From: Amaurobius ferox
Taxonomy: Eukaryota > Arthropoda > Arachnida > Araneae > Amaurobiidae
Assembly (NCBI GenBank): GCA_951213105.1
Contig: OX578139.1
Location: 73,292,684 to 73,356,683, forward strand
DNA: 64,000 nucleotides
Direction: 5' to 3'
A program made the position numbers and the translations under genes. The notes beneath the pieces are model-generated. The model ran no database searches, was not told where the DNA came from, and saw nothing but the letters and a program-made list of their open reading frames with translations. The number at the start of each line of letters is the position of its first letter. The first letter of the stretch is position 1. Shown one piece after another: positions 38,530 through 50,735 of this stretch.

Positions 38530-39257
38530 TCTGATGTGGGCAGCACATGACTTTCCCTGCAGACTATATCCACGTTCTCTTTATTTTAATTAAATTTCTT
38601 TAACTTTTAATTCAATTTTCGTTCTCATTCGATAACCGGACTTATTTTCAAAGGTGGCGTAGAGAAAATACGAAAAACTAAAATATCTCGAGAACGGCTG
38701 GTCCTAAAGTAATGGGGTTGGCCTTATTCTTTTCTTCGCTAAAAATTACGTATTAAACAAGCATTTAATGGATATATTTGAGAATACATAGTTCTTTAGT
38801 TTAGATTTGGACAATTTTTGCGGGCCATTTTGCAAAAAAATGCAGGTTAATTTTTTCCGAATCATACCAAAATCTAATCAGCACCAGAGTGACCCACAGA
38901 TGATTCATTTGCCGAATTTTGTGAAAATCGGTTCATTAGTTTTTTAGTTAGAGTGGATACAAGCTTTTGCGGACCATTTTGCAAAAATAGGCGGGTTACT
39001 TTATCCCGAATCGTACCCAAAACTAATCAGCACCAGACAAGCCCACAAGTGACTTACCTACCAAATTTTGTGAAATTCGGTCTATTAGTTTTTTAGTTAC
39101 AGTGGATACAATATCTGCACAGACACACAGACAGACACACAGACACAGGCACACAGACACACACACAGACGTCACGCTAAAAATGTTTTTTTCGTATTCT
39201 GGAGGTGACATGATTCCAATACTTTCCCTATGCATTACCATGTATTGCAGGGAAAGT
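38530..39257 (+). mobile_element. HR-B copy 4 (unit 3 of tandem)
   Basis: This is a complete unit of 728 bp in the same orientation. Only AAAAT separates it from unit 2. The segment after the CACA tract is shorter than in unit 2. The hairpin's right arm is TGCAGGGAAAGT, and its complement ACTTTCCCTGCA is at the 5' end. Confidence 0.85.
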
Positions 39258-40042
39258 AAAAAGGAAAATAATTAACTGATTTTGAAACAGAATGTCAAAG
39301 TAAAATCTTATATGCATTTTTTTCAAAAGTTTACGTGCAATTTAAATCATGTTTTCAAAAGACATTTATTAGAATAATTTTGCATCTGAAAAGTTGAAAT
39401 TTTTAAAATCAACTATTCAAAATGCAACTATTTAAAACGCTCTTCGTCAAAAAAAATTCCAGAAAGAATATCACAACTTACTTTGACAAGTGTTGCAGAT
39501 GTCACCATGTTAAATGCAGTGATGATGATACAGTTCTTGAGGGTAGGCCTGTTTTGAAGTCCCTGATGATATAATTTTATAACATACCTTCGGTATAAGC
39601 GTTTCGTCCGTTCCCGATATTTATTTCTATTCATTACAGAGTGCTCCACAACTTTGAAATTGGCTTTTTAAGTCTATTTCGTTTTATTGCCGAATTCGTC
39701 AGCACAACTCTCAAATTTTCCGCTAGAGTAGCTACAATCACTTTTATTCGAATATTACGGTTACCTAACTATAACCGAACCTAACGTGAAGATTCAAGGA
39801 CTTTTCCTTACAAAGTTATTCGGTTGAAGCTTGTTCATGAAATCTTAAAAATTGACTATTTTAAAAAAAGTATAAATTTCGTGTATTATATTTTAACATT
39901 TAACTTAAATAAGTAAACATAAATAATGTAAAATCATTATTAAAGTCAAAAGAAGAAAAGTCATGCTCTATATACCTCATAATGTTTAAATGGATTTTTA
40001 CTATTTATATAAAAGACGAGATATAGTTCGGATGTAAGTAAG
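39258..40042. other. AT-rich intergenic DNA
   Basis: No feature was recognised. Confidence 0.35.
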
Positions 40043-40235
40043 CCGACACGGTGGCTGAGAAGTCTAAGGTAAGCATTTCCCTTCACTCTCTCGGCTGACG
40101 CTTTGTGAGTTTCAGTCCCACCTGCCGACATGGTGTCCATTAAGATCGTAGCGCGTTCCGTTCCCCCTGGTGCGTCTGGACAATGCCGTATAACGGCGAA
40201 ATAGTTCACGATGCGGCTGCAAAATATGGGCGAAT
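40043..40235 (+). mobile_element. tRNA-Ser-like SINE
   Basis: GCCGACACGGTGGCTGAGAA and a T-arm-like GTTTCAGTCCCACC give a tRNA-derived head like that at 34.9 kb. A GC-richer body continues to about 40235. Ends are unclear and no clean target duplication was seen. Confidence 0.5.
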
Positions 40236-40610
40236 GATTATCCAACAGGGAAAATATAAAGCATTTTCTCCAATTCAGCGTAAAAGGAAAACTATCCTTG
40301 TCTTAATGCAAAAATAATTATATACCTTTGTCCCTGAAACCTCTATACAGAAAACGAGTTTGCCATTCAGGAAAAGTTTATCATAATTCGCAACACAATG
40401 ACACTTGTAAATTTAAATAAATCTCGTGAAAGGACGGAGCTGTATTACTCTTCAACCAGTAAGTCTTTACAACACATTCATCTACCAGACATTTAAGAAA
40501 TGTTTTGCATTTTAGAAGCAGTTTATAACTATAACATTTTCGACGTGCATAGCGTTTAAGGGTCGGGGTAACTAGCTGAAATCGAAGAGTGACGAAAAAT
40601 GTAAATATTT

Positions 40611-40735
<125 letters not shown>

Positions 40736-41420
40736 ATGTATATAGCATATGTATATATATATATATATATATAAAGAAATACAATCCAAAAAAGTATGAA
40801 ATTCAAGAAAGAGAAAGGTGCAAATTGCCGCACTATCAGAGTCTTGAAATATAAGATTTAAAATGAAAAAAGAAAATATATAGGTGGAATGATTGTGTTT
40901 ACAGGGTTGCAGAAGGGTCAAGGGGGATTGCGACCCCTATTTCCTGGTTAGAAGCTAGCTTTGACTTCATGAAAACGCTCCCAAAGACTCTGCACGCCCG
41001 AAACAACAATCGATCATGCCCGTGGGGAAAAAATGGCCGAATCCCAGACAACATAAAAATGATCAAAATAACCAAAAAATTGCAATTTTTACTAACCAGC
41101 AAGACGAGAATCATGGAAGAGTTGCATAAAGCGTATAAACTTCGAATCAGAAAGCATACATAAAAAAGTCGCGTCTAACTTATAGAGCCATCTGGATGTG
41201 AAACAATCAGATAATCCTAGGTAAGAGTTGAGTTGTATTGTATGATGTCGGATAAATTAACATAATTTTTATCACTATAATTTCAGCAAAAAACATCATA
41301 ATAGTGCTGTACAAAGCGGAAGGTATATGATTGTTCCCGAGTTCCGTTGATTAAATGCATCATGCATTTATTAAATTCTGTAATAGATGAGTTTAATAAT
41401 CTGTATCTGTTCAAGTGATT
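40736..41420. other. Unique DNA, no feature recognised
   Basis: The patch 40910-41165 is GC-richer than its surroundings and holds a 64-codon plus frame (40969-41163). It has no motif. It may belong to the retroelement whose RT remnant follows. Confidence 0.3.
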
Positions 41421-41424
41421 TACG

Positions 41425-41772
41425 ATTAAATTACGTTGTACGTTTAAACTCAATGGGTAAAATAACTGATCTTGCAGTCATATAGATGTCTCTTATCAAA
41501 TAAATTCTAACATAATTTCTGTTCCAAATTATAATAAATAGTGATATCAAGGAAATCAACTGTTCCTACATTCGCTGACTCCGATTCGATTAGTTCAAGA
41601 CACGGCGGGTAGAATGTAAAATCAAATATAGTATATTGATTATCCACTCCAATCATGACGTCATCAACGAATCTAAAGAATGGTATTTCTCTAATTAAAT
41701 GCGTGCCTTTCTCATAATGATGTAAGTAAAAATCCGCAAGTAACGAGGAACATCCCCCTCAATACATCAATC
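41425..41772 (-). pseudogene. Reverse transcriptase remnant
   Basis: Minus-strand translation gives GGCSSLLADFYLHHYEKGTH, then REIPFFRFVDDVMIGVDNQY, then ANVGTVDFLDITIYNLEQKL. GG.CSSLLAD corresponds to RT motif B (QG..SP.LAD). FVDD (codons at 41660-41671) is the catalytic motif C (x-x-DD). DFLDITI fits motif D/E. A TAG follows KLC, then NLFDKRHLYDCKIS in the same frame, ending in stops. It covers only the palm of a retroelement polymerase. The spacing resembles Penelope-like or other non-LTR enzymes; I cannot settle which. Confidence 0.7.
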
Positions 41773-41778
41773 CCAACA

Positions 41779-41802
41779 ATATATATATATATATATATAA
41801 TT
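41779..41802. repeat. Short (AT)n tract
   Basis: About eleven AT units lie directly beside the reverse transcriptase remnant. Confidence 0.9.
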
Positions 41803-44110
41803 AAAATATTTTAATATTTGAAAGATAATGTTTTTTAGTTTTGATAATGTTTATTTTCTTGAATTTTGATTTCTTTAATTTTCTTTGATTAACTTTATTT
41901 ATTTATAATCTATTTAATATACATACATATATAAAGAGTTGGAGACAAGATGTTCAGTAGTAAATTCAGTTCCTAAATCATAATTTTTTTTTACAACGGT
42001 CTTAGAGTTTCCAAGTAATCATTTTTTGATATTGAAAAAGACTGAACATGTTTCGATTTTAAAGTTTGTAATTCTTATGTCTCGAGAACGAAAAGTGCCA
42101 GTAGCGACAAATAGTAAGAAATAGTTTTAAATCACTGGAAAGAGATATAATTGGATTTCGGTTCGGGTTCTTAGAATATATCGATTTTAATTTCGATATT
42201 TTAATATTTTGAACTCCTTTGAAAAGGTTGTATTTTTTTTGCCAATTTTACAATACTGTATTTACCAAAACAATTTCAGCTGCATCGAACTGGAGTTACC
42301 AACTATTTTTTGTTTAAAAATAATGTCCATCATGTTTGGTATTATTCCTCATTACTCTCAGAGGCATCCGCCATGGCTTGTCATTAAACAAATATGCTAA
42401 GTAAAAGATGCCTAAATGGTATTGGCATTGCAGAAATTATTTTGCCTAATGAAATATTTAAGAAAAACGCAGTGTTATGACGCAGAACAGATGTATTTTA
42501 AATATTTGAAATACTTTTAAGAATAGCTAATATTGTAAAAATTAAGCCAAAAAAAAATTGGATGTGTTATAAAAAGTATCTGACAAAATTAAGTCATTAG
42601 AGATGCTCTAAGTAATAAAACCAAACTGGAACAAAGGATCAGACATTTGAGAGTCGGCATATAGAGGAGATAGGTATACACATTTATGATACTATATACA
42701 AAGTGCCTCCAGATACCAATTCATATATCAAATGACTTCTAAATCTATAGAGAGAAATATATTTTATTTTAAGCTGACTTACAAAATATCTCCTGCATTT
42801 CATTTTTCAATTTAATGTTATGTTTGGATGCATTTAACTAAAATGAAAAACTCGTTGAACATAATCTACAAACAATTTAGATTCAAATTTCCAAAAAGAA
42901 TATCGCTTTAAAATGCTATTTATCGTATTATCAAATTTATAAAGAAAATTATACATTCTTATCCTTTCACATTTATGCGTATCGCTCTTATTAGATTTAT
43001 AATGACGTAAAATATGATAGTTGGATTTAAAAACCTTAATAAAACGGCATCAATTGATTTGCGCCTCTCGTCTGAAGTTAAGCATTTTTATTACCCATTG
43101 ATGTAGGATTCAGCGCTATCTTTAGAATTTATTTAAAAAAGAGACATCCGTATTGACATTTATCCTATAAACTTTGATCTTGAAAATAATTTCAATTTAT
43201 AGCATGAAGAATTGGGTTATAAAATATTTTAAAACTATGAAAGATTTAAATCAGTTGATATCTTCATGGTGCGTTTTACATGTCGATATTTTCTTAAAGT
43301 TTACGTTAAATTAATGCGTGCATCCAAATTACAATTCAGTAATAACTTTAATGTTAAATATTAAATAATATGTGATAAAATATTCTACAGAAATAATTAC
43401 ATTTTCGACATGTGTAAAAAGTACGGTATGATGTTTGCCGAAAATAACAAATGCTGCAATGACAAGGTATATTGACAAAAGGTTTATACTCGTATTAAAA
43501 TAAAATAAGTGGCAACAGTAATTAAATGCCAGCTGGGTGTAATAGCATACTCACTGGAATAAAATATTTTTAATAACACTTGAAAAAACACAGAAAACTA
43601 ACATAAATAAGGAGGGGGTTTAATTCTGAAATATGATATAAATGTTATGTTTAAATGAAGATTGAAAATAATTACTTTCTATTTTGAAAAACATTTTTGA
43701 ATCAACTCTTTTGCGTATTTAAAAGATTATGCATCGTATTTTTTAATATCTATATGAGAAATAATTGTCATATATAGCATATTATATAATATGAGAAATA
43801 TACCTGACCATTTTATAAATTTGCATAAATAAAGAATTTGCAAAAAAAATTGCATAAAGTAGAAAGTTAAATACAAATTTTATTGACATTCATCAAAATT
43901 GATTATTATTTTTCTGTATTAATATGCTTCACCTAAAGAGTACTCAGTTTATTTCTTAAATAGCATAAAATTAAATATTCTATGCGAGGTGCAATAAAAT
44001 ATATTCGAACTTTTTCTCACATCAATTTAAACTGAAATCTAATATAGCACTCAATATTATTTTAAATATACTCTTCAAATAAGATAGCAAATGCATAAAA
44101 CCATTCTCAA
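41803..44110. other. AT-rich DNA, no gene recognised
   Basis: TGTCTCGAGAACGAAAAGTG at about 42079 is a lone relic of the CTCGAGAACGG module. The rest shows no gene or repeat. Confidence 0.35.
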
Positions 44111-44119
44111 GTTTCTTAA

Positions 44120-44400
44120 AAAATAACTTCGAATTGCCCTACCTCATCGCGATGCTTCATCAAGCGCAAATTAAGGAGAAGTTCGATGAGATTTGAGCAC
44201 AGTACCAGCTGACACTGCCGTTTCGGAAGCAACAGCTCAATTCAAAGTAACTCTATGGAGCTTTTGACGGAATTCCCCCATTTTTGGCCCAGAATAGCAG
44301 TACAGCGCCCTCTTCCAGGATGATCTAGTGCCGTTAAAGGGATGTCGCATCCTATGAGAAGAGGTTTGCCGCAGATGTGGAGTTTTGTAAAGAAATGAGC
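44120..44400. other. GC-richer island, unknown
   Basis: About 280 bases of markedly higher GC in AT-rich DNA. Neither strand has an uninterrupted frame; the plus strand can be read as LVPLKGMSHPMRRGLPQMWS before a stop. It could be a decayed exon or transposon fragment. Confidence 0.3.
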
Positions 44401-44724
44401 TTTTTTCTCTTTTAAAGTTTTTTATTCGTAATTAAAAAGTGTAGGTGGGGAAAATATTTTTAAGGGTTATAATTAGATTTTTGTTGAATGTTTGGTATCA
44501 GATTGTTTCTTTTGGATGATCCGATTTATTTTAATGAGTTCGTACGATTATGTTTTGCATTTAAATTACTTTTTAGAATACCAAAATATTGGAATGGAAG
44601 TGGGTATTAGTTTAAAATAATTGGGATAAGTTTCACGCTTAGAATTTTTTTGTTTAGTAGTTACTACTTAAAGTTGTGCATGTCATACATTTAAAATTGC
44701 TATGAATTAAACAGGAAATGGTCC

Positions 44725-44800
44725 CGAACTTGCTCGATTACGACGTTGCATGCTAATAGCCACACCACTACGATCACGCTGAGCTTCTTATCCTGCTGGC
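44725..44800 (-). mobile_element. tRNA-like relic (His-type look)
   Basis: The minus strand reads GTGATCGTAGTGGTGTGGCT, then a middle containing CAACGTCGTAAT, then AAGTTCGGGACC. This resembles the order of a tRNA-His, but the T-arm and anticodon arm are broken. It is probably a SINE relic. Confidence 0.35.
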
Positions 44801-45227
44801 ATGAAAACTATTTTTATTGATTAGCGATATTACTTTAAAAATTAGAACAGAATGATTTTTCCCAATTTTGTAAAGTAAGATTTAAATAAGAAATAAATTG
44901 AATTGTTATCGTCTGATATATAAATAATTTATTTCAACGCTTTTCATTTTAAGATACACTAATAAAAATTAACGAAATATTATAAAAAAACAAACTTCTT
45001 AAGTAATGCTGGTTTAGTAAAATGCACTAAAAAATAAAAATAAAATAATGTTTACCTATCACAACATTCTTGGGCATATGCAACTCGAAATAAAACGGTG
45101 GGACGCCCATAAAATATTTGTATTTGGACATTAACATAACTTTAAGGAACAATAGAAGTGATAACACAGAAGTGACATAATTCAATGCATCAATTCATTT
45201 ACAATTCTGTTTTGTCTGTTTCAACTT

Positions 45228-45420
45228 CCTTGATGGCATTATTAACATACTTCCCTACAACCTAAAGATCTGAAATTTGATACACAGCTTAGTCCAGTAA
45301 GACATTTATATCATTAAAATTTGGCAGATCCTCGATAAATAGAACTAGCATTTTTTTTTGCAAAAAATCTACTTCACTTTACAGAATGTCATTTTTGGAA
45401 GATAGTTTAATGGAGTTTGA
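45228..45420 (+). repeat. Interspersed repeat shared with 63.3 kb
   Basis: TTGATGGCATTATTAACATA ... GAAATTTGATACACAGCTTA recurs at 63300-63360 as TTGATGGCATTTTAAATGCA ... AAAATTTGGTACACAGCTTA. The family is unknown. Confidence 0.5.
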
Positions 45421-46672
45421 TATGTGGCCTCACTTACACATGAAATTTAAAAAGACGTCCAATATGTGGCTTCAATTATATATATATAATTAAAAAAGAA
45501 TGTTACCATAAAAATTCGTGAACAACTTGACAGAAAATAAATAAACCAATATACAGTACGTTCATAATGCAGCAGACAAGTACATGGCTACATATTAGAG
45601 ATATGTAATAATAAAAAATTCAAGTAATATTAACAACATCATAGAAGCAAGATCACGGCCATAATGCCAATAAGAGAAGAGAACCCCACCAGCCCAAATT
45701 CGATGATTAGTCAGAATTAAATCCCTCTTCAGGTCAGAGTATTTAACTCTAACTAACCCAAACAAATACCTGTTTAAGATTGAGCAATAGTACATTACTA
45801 TAAATACTCACACTCAGACTACAGGCATCAATAAATGAAAAAAATGAAGATAGGAAACATTAAGAAAATTTGTATTACCATGCGGCATGAACCCTTCTTC
45901 TTTCACCTCGTGTATACACGATCAACCTCAACAGCTTAAATTATCTAGAAGCACCGGAATGAACAAGGCTAAATACTATCAGAGAGGCAGTAAGAACGTT
46001 CGCAGTAATACTCCCAGACCCGTCCAGTGAGTCTAAGCAGGAGACCGGACAACCAATTCAGAATATGAACAACTCGTATAAGTAATTCAGAATATGAACA
46101 TGAATCAAAGATGAAAATTCTTACCACACAAGTAATTCATAGGAAAACTGGATAAACGAGAACGCCACTATACACGATTATAAGAGCGCTGAACTCGTAG
46201 TTTCAAAACTGGCAAAAGTTAGAATTTTTTAACGAAAATAAAATTCAAAACATTAATATTAATGCACCTTTTTTTCCGATTTTTGATTTTTCTTATTTTT
46301 TTGACTTATTTTATTATTTTTCATTTTTACTTATTTATATAATTAAGAAATATATATATATATATATATATATTTCAAATTATGTATGTTAGTCACTATA
46401 ATTGGGAAAGATTTCTTGGATGTTATCGAGTAGAAAGAAGTTAATACACTGAATTGATAATTTTAATAACGAACTTGGGAGGATATGCATTATTAGTCGC
46501 TGTACTCAATAATTTCATAAAATGTGCTAATTTATAATATTCATCACAGATTTTATTGATTCTAAGAGCCTGGTTTATTATAATATTTCTAAATACAGAT
46601 ATATGCAACCAAGAGTCAAAATGTTGAATTTTTGATGTATTAAATTTAAAATCCTGTCGTCAAAAGCTCGAT

Positions 46673-46710
<38 letters not shown>

Positions 46711-47185
46711 CGTGTGTGTGTGTTTGTATAAGATAATTTTTTTTAGACGATCTTACAGCAATGGGATTTTTAGTGATCATTCTGAGAATGAATCCGAATG
46801 ACGGGCCAGAATCCCGGATGGAATCGACTTAAATTTGATGAAATGTTGTATTTTCATCACGAATTTCTATGTGTTCAAGAAAATCGGCTCGGTAGCAGTG
46901 GTTCAAAAATTGATTTGAAGATTTGACCCAAGCAAACAAAAAAAAAAAAAAACGGAGAAACCAACCTAAATAAAACAGTGTAAAATTAAATAATGGCATC
47001 AGTAGTTTATTAATATATATATAATTTATATTATATTTATATTTATATTTGTAGTTATATATAGTATATACATTACTAAAAAGTTTTATGCGCCAATGCA
47101 TGAATTCCACTACTTCTGAGCGTATTTCAAAATTCTGGGACAAGAAGAAATCTTTAGCTTACTAGCGACTCGATCTTATTATTGA
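45421..47185. other. AT-rich DNA with microsatellites
   Basis: A short direct repeat TAATTCAGAATATGAACA occurs at about 46056-46100. There are (AT)n at about 46350-46372 and (AT)n(GT)n at about 46674-46723. GC is modestly raised at 45640-46200, with no coding signal. Confidence 0.4.
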
Positions 47186-47199
47186 ATCCATAAGAATAT

Positions 47200-47515
47200 T
47201 GGTGTTACCAATTAAAATAAAATTATTTTGACACTGATAATATAAGGTTAATTTGTTAGTGATTAAAATATTATTAGTTTGCTACCGATTAAAAATACGT
47301 TAGTTTGCTACCCATTCAAATAGTGTCTTTTCGTTATCAGTTGAAGTACGGTTATTTGTGTTATTGATTAAATTAAGGTTGCTTTGTTACTGTTTAAAAT
47401 ATGTATTTTGTTACCTATTAAAATAATTTTATTTTGTTACTTTTGAAAATAAAATTATTTTGTTACCGATTAAAATAATATTATTTTGTTACCAATTAAA
47501 GTAGACTTACTCTAC
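47200..47515. repeat. Minisatellite, ~33-bp unit
   Basis: TTTGTTACCGATTAAAATAA and variants recur about nine times with spacing of roughly 31-37 bases. The last units (about 47395-47500) are most alike, while the first ones are diverged. Confidence 0.75.
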
Positions 47516-47829
47516 AATCGCTTGAAACAAGATAATTTTTTTAACAATTAAAAGCGTGCCAAATGTCACTTGATGTTTCCTAAATATTTAGACCCGGTAA
47601 GAAAATTAAATTAGTGTATCATAGTTCTTGATAGCTGCTAAAATTGTTTCATATAATTTCTGATTAAAGACATTTATAAAGCATCCACTAGTTTCATAAA
47701 AATGATTATATTTAAATTATGATGGAAAATGAGCAATATCCCAAGAAAACCACATGTTCGTCTCTTATAAATGATAACTTTTGTTTTTGAATATTTTTGA
47801 CAACCTTAACTTATTCGAGAGACAGTGCC

Positions 47830-48030
47830 ATCCAAAATTTTATAGACAGGCAATGACGGATACTTCATTGACGAAATGCCTGATTCGTGTTTAGGGATTC
47901 TCAAAATATTTAAGTTCATTAAAATTCTCAAATCAAAACTTAGACACCTTCACAATATTTAAATCGGACTTTTGACTCCATCCCAATATTTTCACCTCAT
48001 ATATACTATACATCGGTTAAGTAAAAGTAT
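47830..48030 (+). mobile_element. HR-like 3' relic
   Basis: GCCTGATTCGTGTTTAGGGA, TCGGACTTTTGACTCCATCC and CAATATTTTCACCTCATATA in this order match the part of HR-A after its CA tract, with a collapsed hairpin and GTAAAA at the end. Confidence 0.4.
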
Positions 48031-48104
48031 GTAAAAAAAGTGTATATTTAGGAGTACTTGAGGACAATTTCCACAATTCTGAAAATTGCTTTAATACAGA
48101 GGTT

Positions 48105-48900
48105 CGCACCCGGTTACTATCAGCAAACACCTTACTATGTAAATTTTACCTAGATAAAACTAGCATTATTTTATATTTACAAAGGTCCACCAGCACTAAA
48201 TAAATTTTTTCTAGAGAGCACCTTCATTATTTTATATATTTCAAGGGCCCACCAGCAGTATGTCTATTTTGTCTAGAGAAAGCTAGCATTATTTTATATT
48301 TTTCAAGGGCCCACCAAAACTATGTAAATATTTTCTAGATAAAACTAGCATTGTTTTAAATTTTTCAAGGGCCCACCAGCACTATGTTTATTTTTTCTGA
48401 AGAAAACTAGCATTATTTTATATTTTTCCGGGGCTCATCAGCACTATGTTAATTTTTTTAGAGAAAACTATCATTATTTTATATTTTTCAAATGCTCACA
48501 AGCACTATGTTAATTGTTTTAGAGAAACCGAGCATTATTTTATATTTTTCAAGGGTTCACCAACACTATGTAAATTGTTTCTAGAGAAAACTATCATTAT
48601 TATATATTTTTCAAGGGCCACCAGAACTATGTTTGATTGTTTGAGACCCAGACCGTCCGACCTTCTAGAAAGGTGTAAGGCACCAGAACTATGTAAAAGT
48701 TTTCTATAAAAACTATCATTATTTTATATTTTTCAAGGGCCCACCCACACTATGTTAATTTTTTCTGAGGAGCACCAGTACTATGTTGATTTCTAGGGAG
48801 CACTAGTACTATGTTGATTTCTAGGAACTACTAGTACTATGTTAATTTTGGAGAAGAATAAGCACTATGTTAAACCCCTTTAGGGAGCATTAGAAATATG
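48105..48900. repeat. Minisatellite, ~60-bp unit with ~35-bp sub-array
   Basis: Units of the form CACTATGTAAATTTTTTCTA + GAGAAAACTAGCATTATTTT + ATATTTTTCAAGGGCCCACCAG repeat about ten times to 48770. They are followed by shorter units (GAGCACCAGTACTATGTTGA) to about 48900. One unit boundary holds a SINE stub. An 87-codon frame inside is a repeat artefact. Confidence 0.9.
48631..48678 (-). mobile_element. SINE-C 3' stub in minisatellite
   Basis: GAGACCCAGACCGTCCGACC and GAAAGGTGTAAGG are the reversed 3' end of SINE-C, with a degenerate CAA tail (TTGATTGTTT) at its left. CACCAGAACTATGT flanks it at 48617-48630 and 48679-48692. That is a perfect 14-bp duplication, although it coincides with satellite sequence. 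Confidence 0.8.
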
Positions 48901-49756
48901 TCAAACTTTTATAGAGCTATACTATTTTAAGTTCGTCTAGTGAGTACCAACATACGATGGAATTATATTTATCAGAAAATAACAAACTAAAATGTTTTAT
49001 AGACTAATATAGTATTATATAAATACTGCTTTAAATATTAATTAACTAAATATTTAAAATTTAACATATTTTGCAATATTTTAATACAACATACTTCAAG
49101 TACGCTTAAAATGTAATTTTCTGATTACTAAAATGTTTTAAATTTTCTCCGCTTTTTATGTATCATAATTTATGTATGGAATTTAAATTCTATGTAGACA
49201 TACCATATTATTATAATTACATATTTAATATAAATCAAATTTTGATAATTTATTTAATTGAACAGTAGTATTGGATTTAAATCACTCACATAAGCAAAAA
49301 ACAATTAAGTATTTGAGATACCATATATACCCCAGACGCCATTAATCCATAAACTTCCAAAATCATCGATAATTTTTTTTTTCTTTCTATCATTATTTAT
49401 TTTTGCATCAAATATTTTGTTTATAACAAGAATATTCGAATATCTAATATAAAACAAGAATAACGATTTTATTCTCAAAACACTGTTGTTTTCATAATTC
49501 ACTTTTCCCTTCCATTGTCTAGAATAGTAATGAAATAAAACCAACGCGGAATGGAATATTTGTAAAAAAAAAAAATTGTAGCCGGAAACCTGCGCTTATC
49601 CAAGTTTAATAAACCATGTTACATAAGGCAAAATGAGGTTACATAATTAACGTTGATCAGAGGGTAGGTAAGATAAAGCCTATATAAACATTCCATGGAC
49701 TTTTTCTCATTACCTGAAAAAAGTTTAATAAAACTAAATAGCGTACTTTAAGAATA
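48901..49756. other. AT-rich intergenic DNA
   Basis: No feature was recognised. Confidence 0.35.
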
Positions 49757-49758
49757 TA

Positions 49759-50735
49759 CCGGGTGGTCAGAATTAAAACACCCCTACTATGAACTCTCTA
49801 TACATCGAACTACTCAGTGCAAAGGCTCCAAAATTGTTGAACCTATAGATATAGTAACCTTGGAACCTACTATTCAAGATATGAGTAAAGGGATTAAGCG
49901 AAAAAAAATTAGTTCCGGAAACACCGATAGGTGGCGCTGTACAACAGAAAATATGCTGAAAAGACACAACATATTCACAAAAAAACAAACACATGCGATA
50001 TGGAATTTTTCCTTTTTAATTTCTTTTGCTGATATGAAAGAAAAAGAAAATAAAAAAGTGAAGAAACTTAAACTGTCAATGTAACTGCAATTTCGCACTA
50101 TAAGCACAAAAATTTGCATAAACCCTTGGTTTGGAGCTACTATGTGTTGGGCATAAAAGGGGATAAAACTAGGAAATTTTCATTCTTATCAGTGAAGGCT
50201 GTCACAGTGCCAGAACGCGCTTTGCTTGTGAAGCTGTTTTATGAAAACAAAGGACATGCTGCAGCTGCACTTCGAGAGTTTCGTCGACTTAAGAATTTGC
50301 GCAAAGGATCATTATTACTTCCACAAGCTCTCAGGGGATTGATCGCTCGATTCGAGAAAACTGGACATCTTGGAGTTCAGCCGGGTCAAGGACGCAAACC
50401 GACTCTTTCAGATGTCGTTGACGATGTTGCCACCGCTATTGTTGAACAATCAATGGATAACGTTATACGCAGCATTCCCTGCTTCGATAAGGTCCTTGTG
50501 ATATGAATGCTTAGTAAGTTCGAATAAAATGTGTTAGAAATGTGTATTTTGTGTCTTTTCAGCATATTTTCTGTTGTACAGCGCCACCTATCGGTGTTTC
50601 TGGAACTCATTTTTTTTCGCGTAATCTCTTTCCCCATGTCTTGAGTAGTATGTTCAACAATTTTAGAGCCTTTACACTGAGTAGTTCGATCTATAGAGAG
50701 CTCAGAGTAGGGGTGTTTTATTTCTGACCACCCGG
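49759..50735 (+). mobile_element. TA-flanked DNA transposon, deletion derivative
   Basis: TA sites lie at 49757-49758 and 50736-50737. The inverted repeats are about 210 bp long: outer ends CCGGGTGGTCAGAATTAAAA and TTTTATTTCTGACCACCCGG, inner part including CACCGATAGGTGGCGCTG and its reverse. The outer ends resemble those of the element at 16.7 kb (GGGTGATCATAAATAAAAC). The interior carries only the N-terminal part of a transposase. Confidence 0.92.
50114..50506 (+). CDS. DUF4817-like HTH fragment of a transposase
   Basis: This is an intact 130-codon frame, the longest credible one in the window. Residues about 32-90 contain VPERALLVKLFYENKGHAAA, ALREFRRLKNLRKG and ALRGLIARFEKTGHLG, followed by GRKP. 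This is the helix-turn-helix pattern of DUF4817, found at the N-terminus of IS630/mariner-type transposases in arthropods. In such proteins it would bind the inverted repeats. The catalytic DDE domain is missing: after VVDDVATAIVEQSMDNVIRS the frame ends within ten residues, close to the right inverted repeat. The true start may be the Met at 50114 or a downstream codon. If made, the protein could bind ends without cutting them; that is speculation. Confidence 0.65.
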   Translation: MHKPLVWSYYVLGIKGDKTRKFSFLSVKAVTVPERALLVKLFYENKGHAAAALREFRRLKNLRKGSLLLPQALRGLIARFEKTGHLGVQPGQGRKPTLSDVVDDVATAIVEQSMDNVIRSIPCFDKVLVI

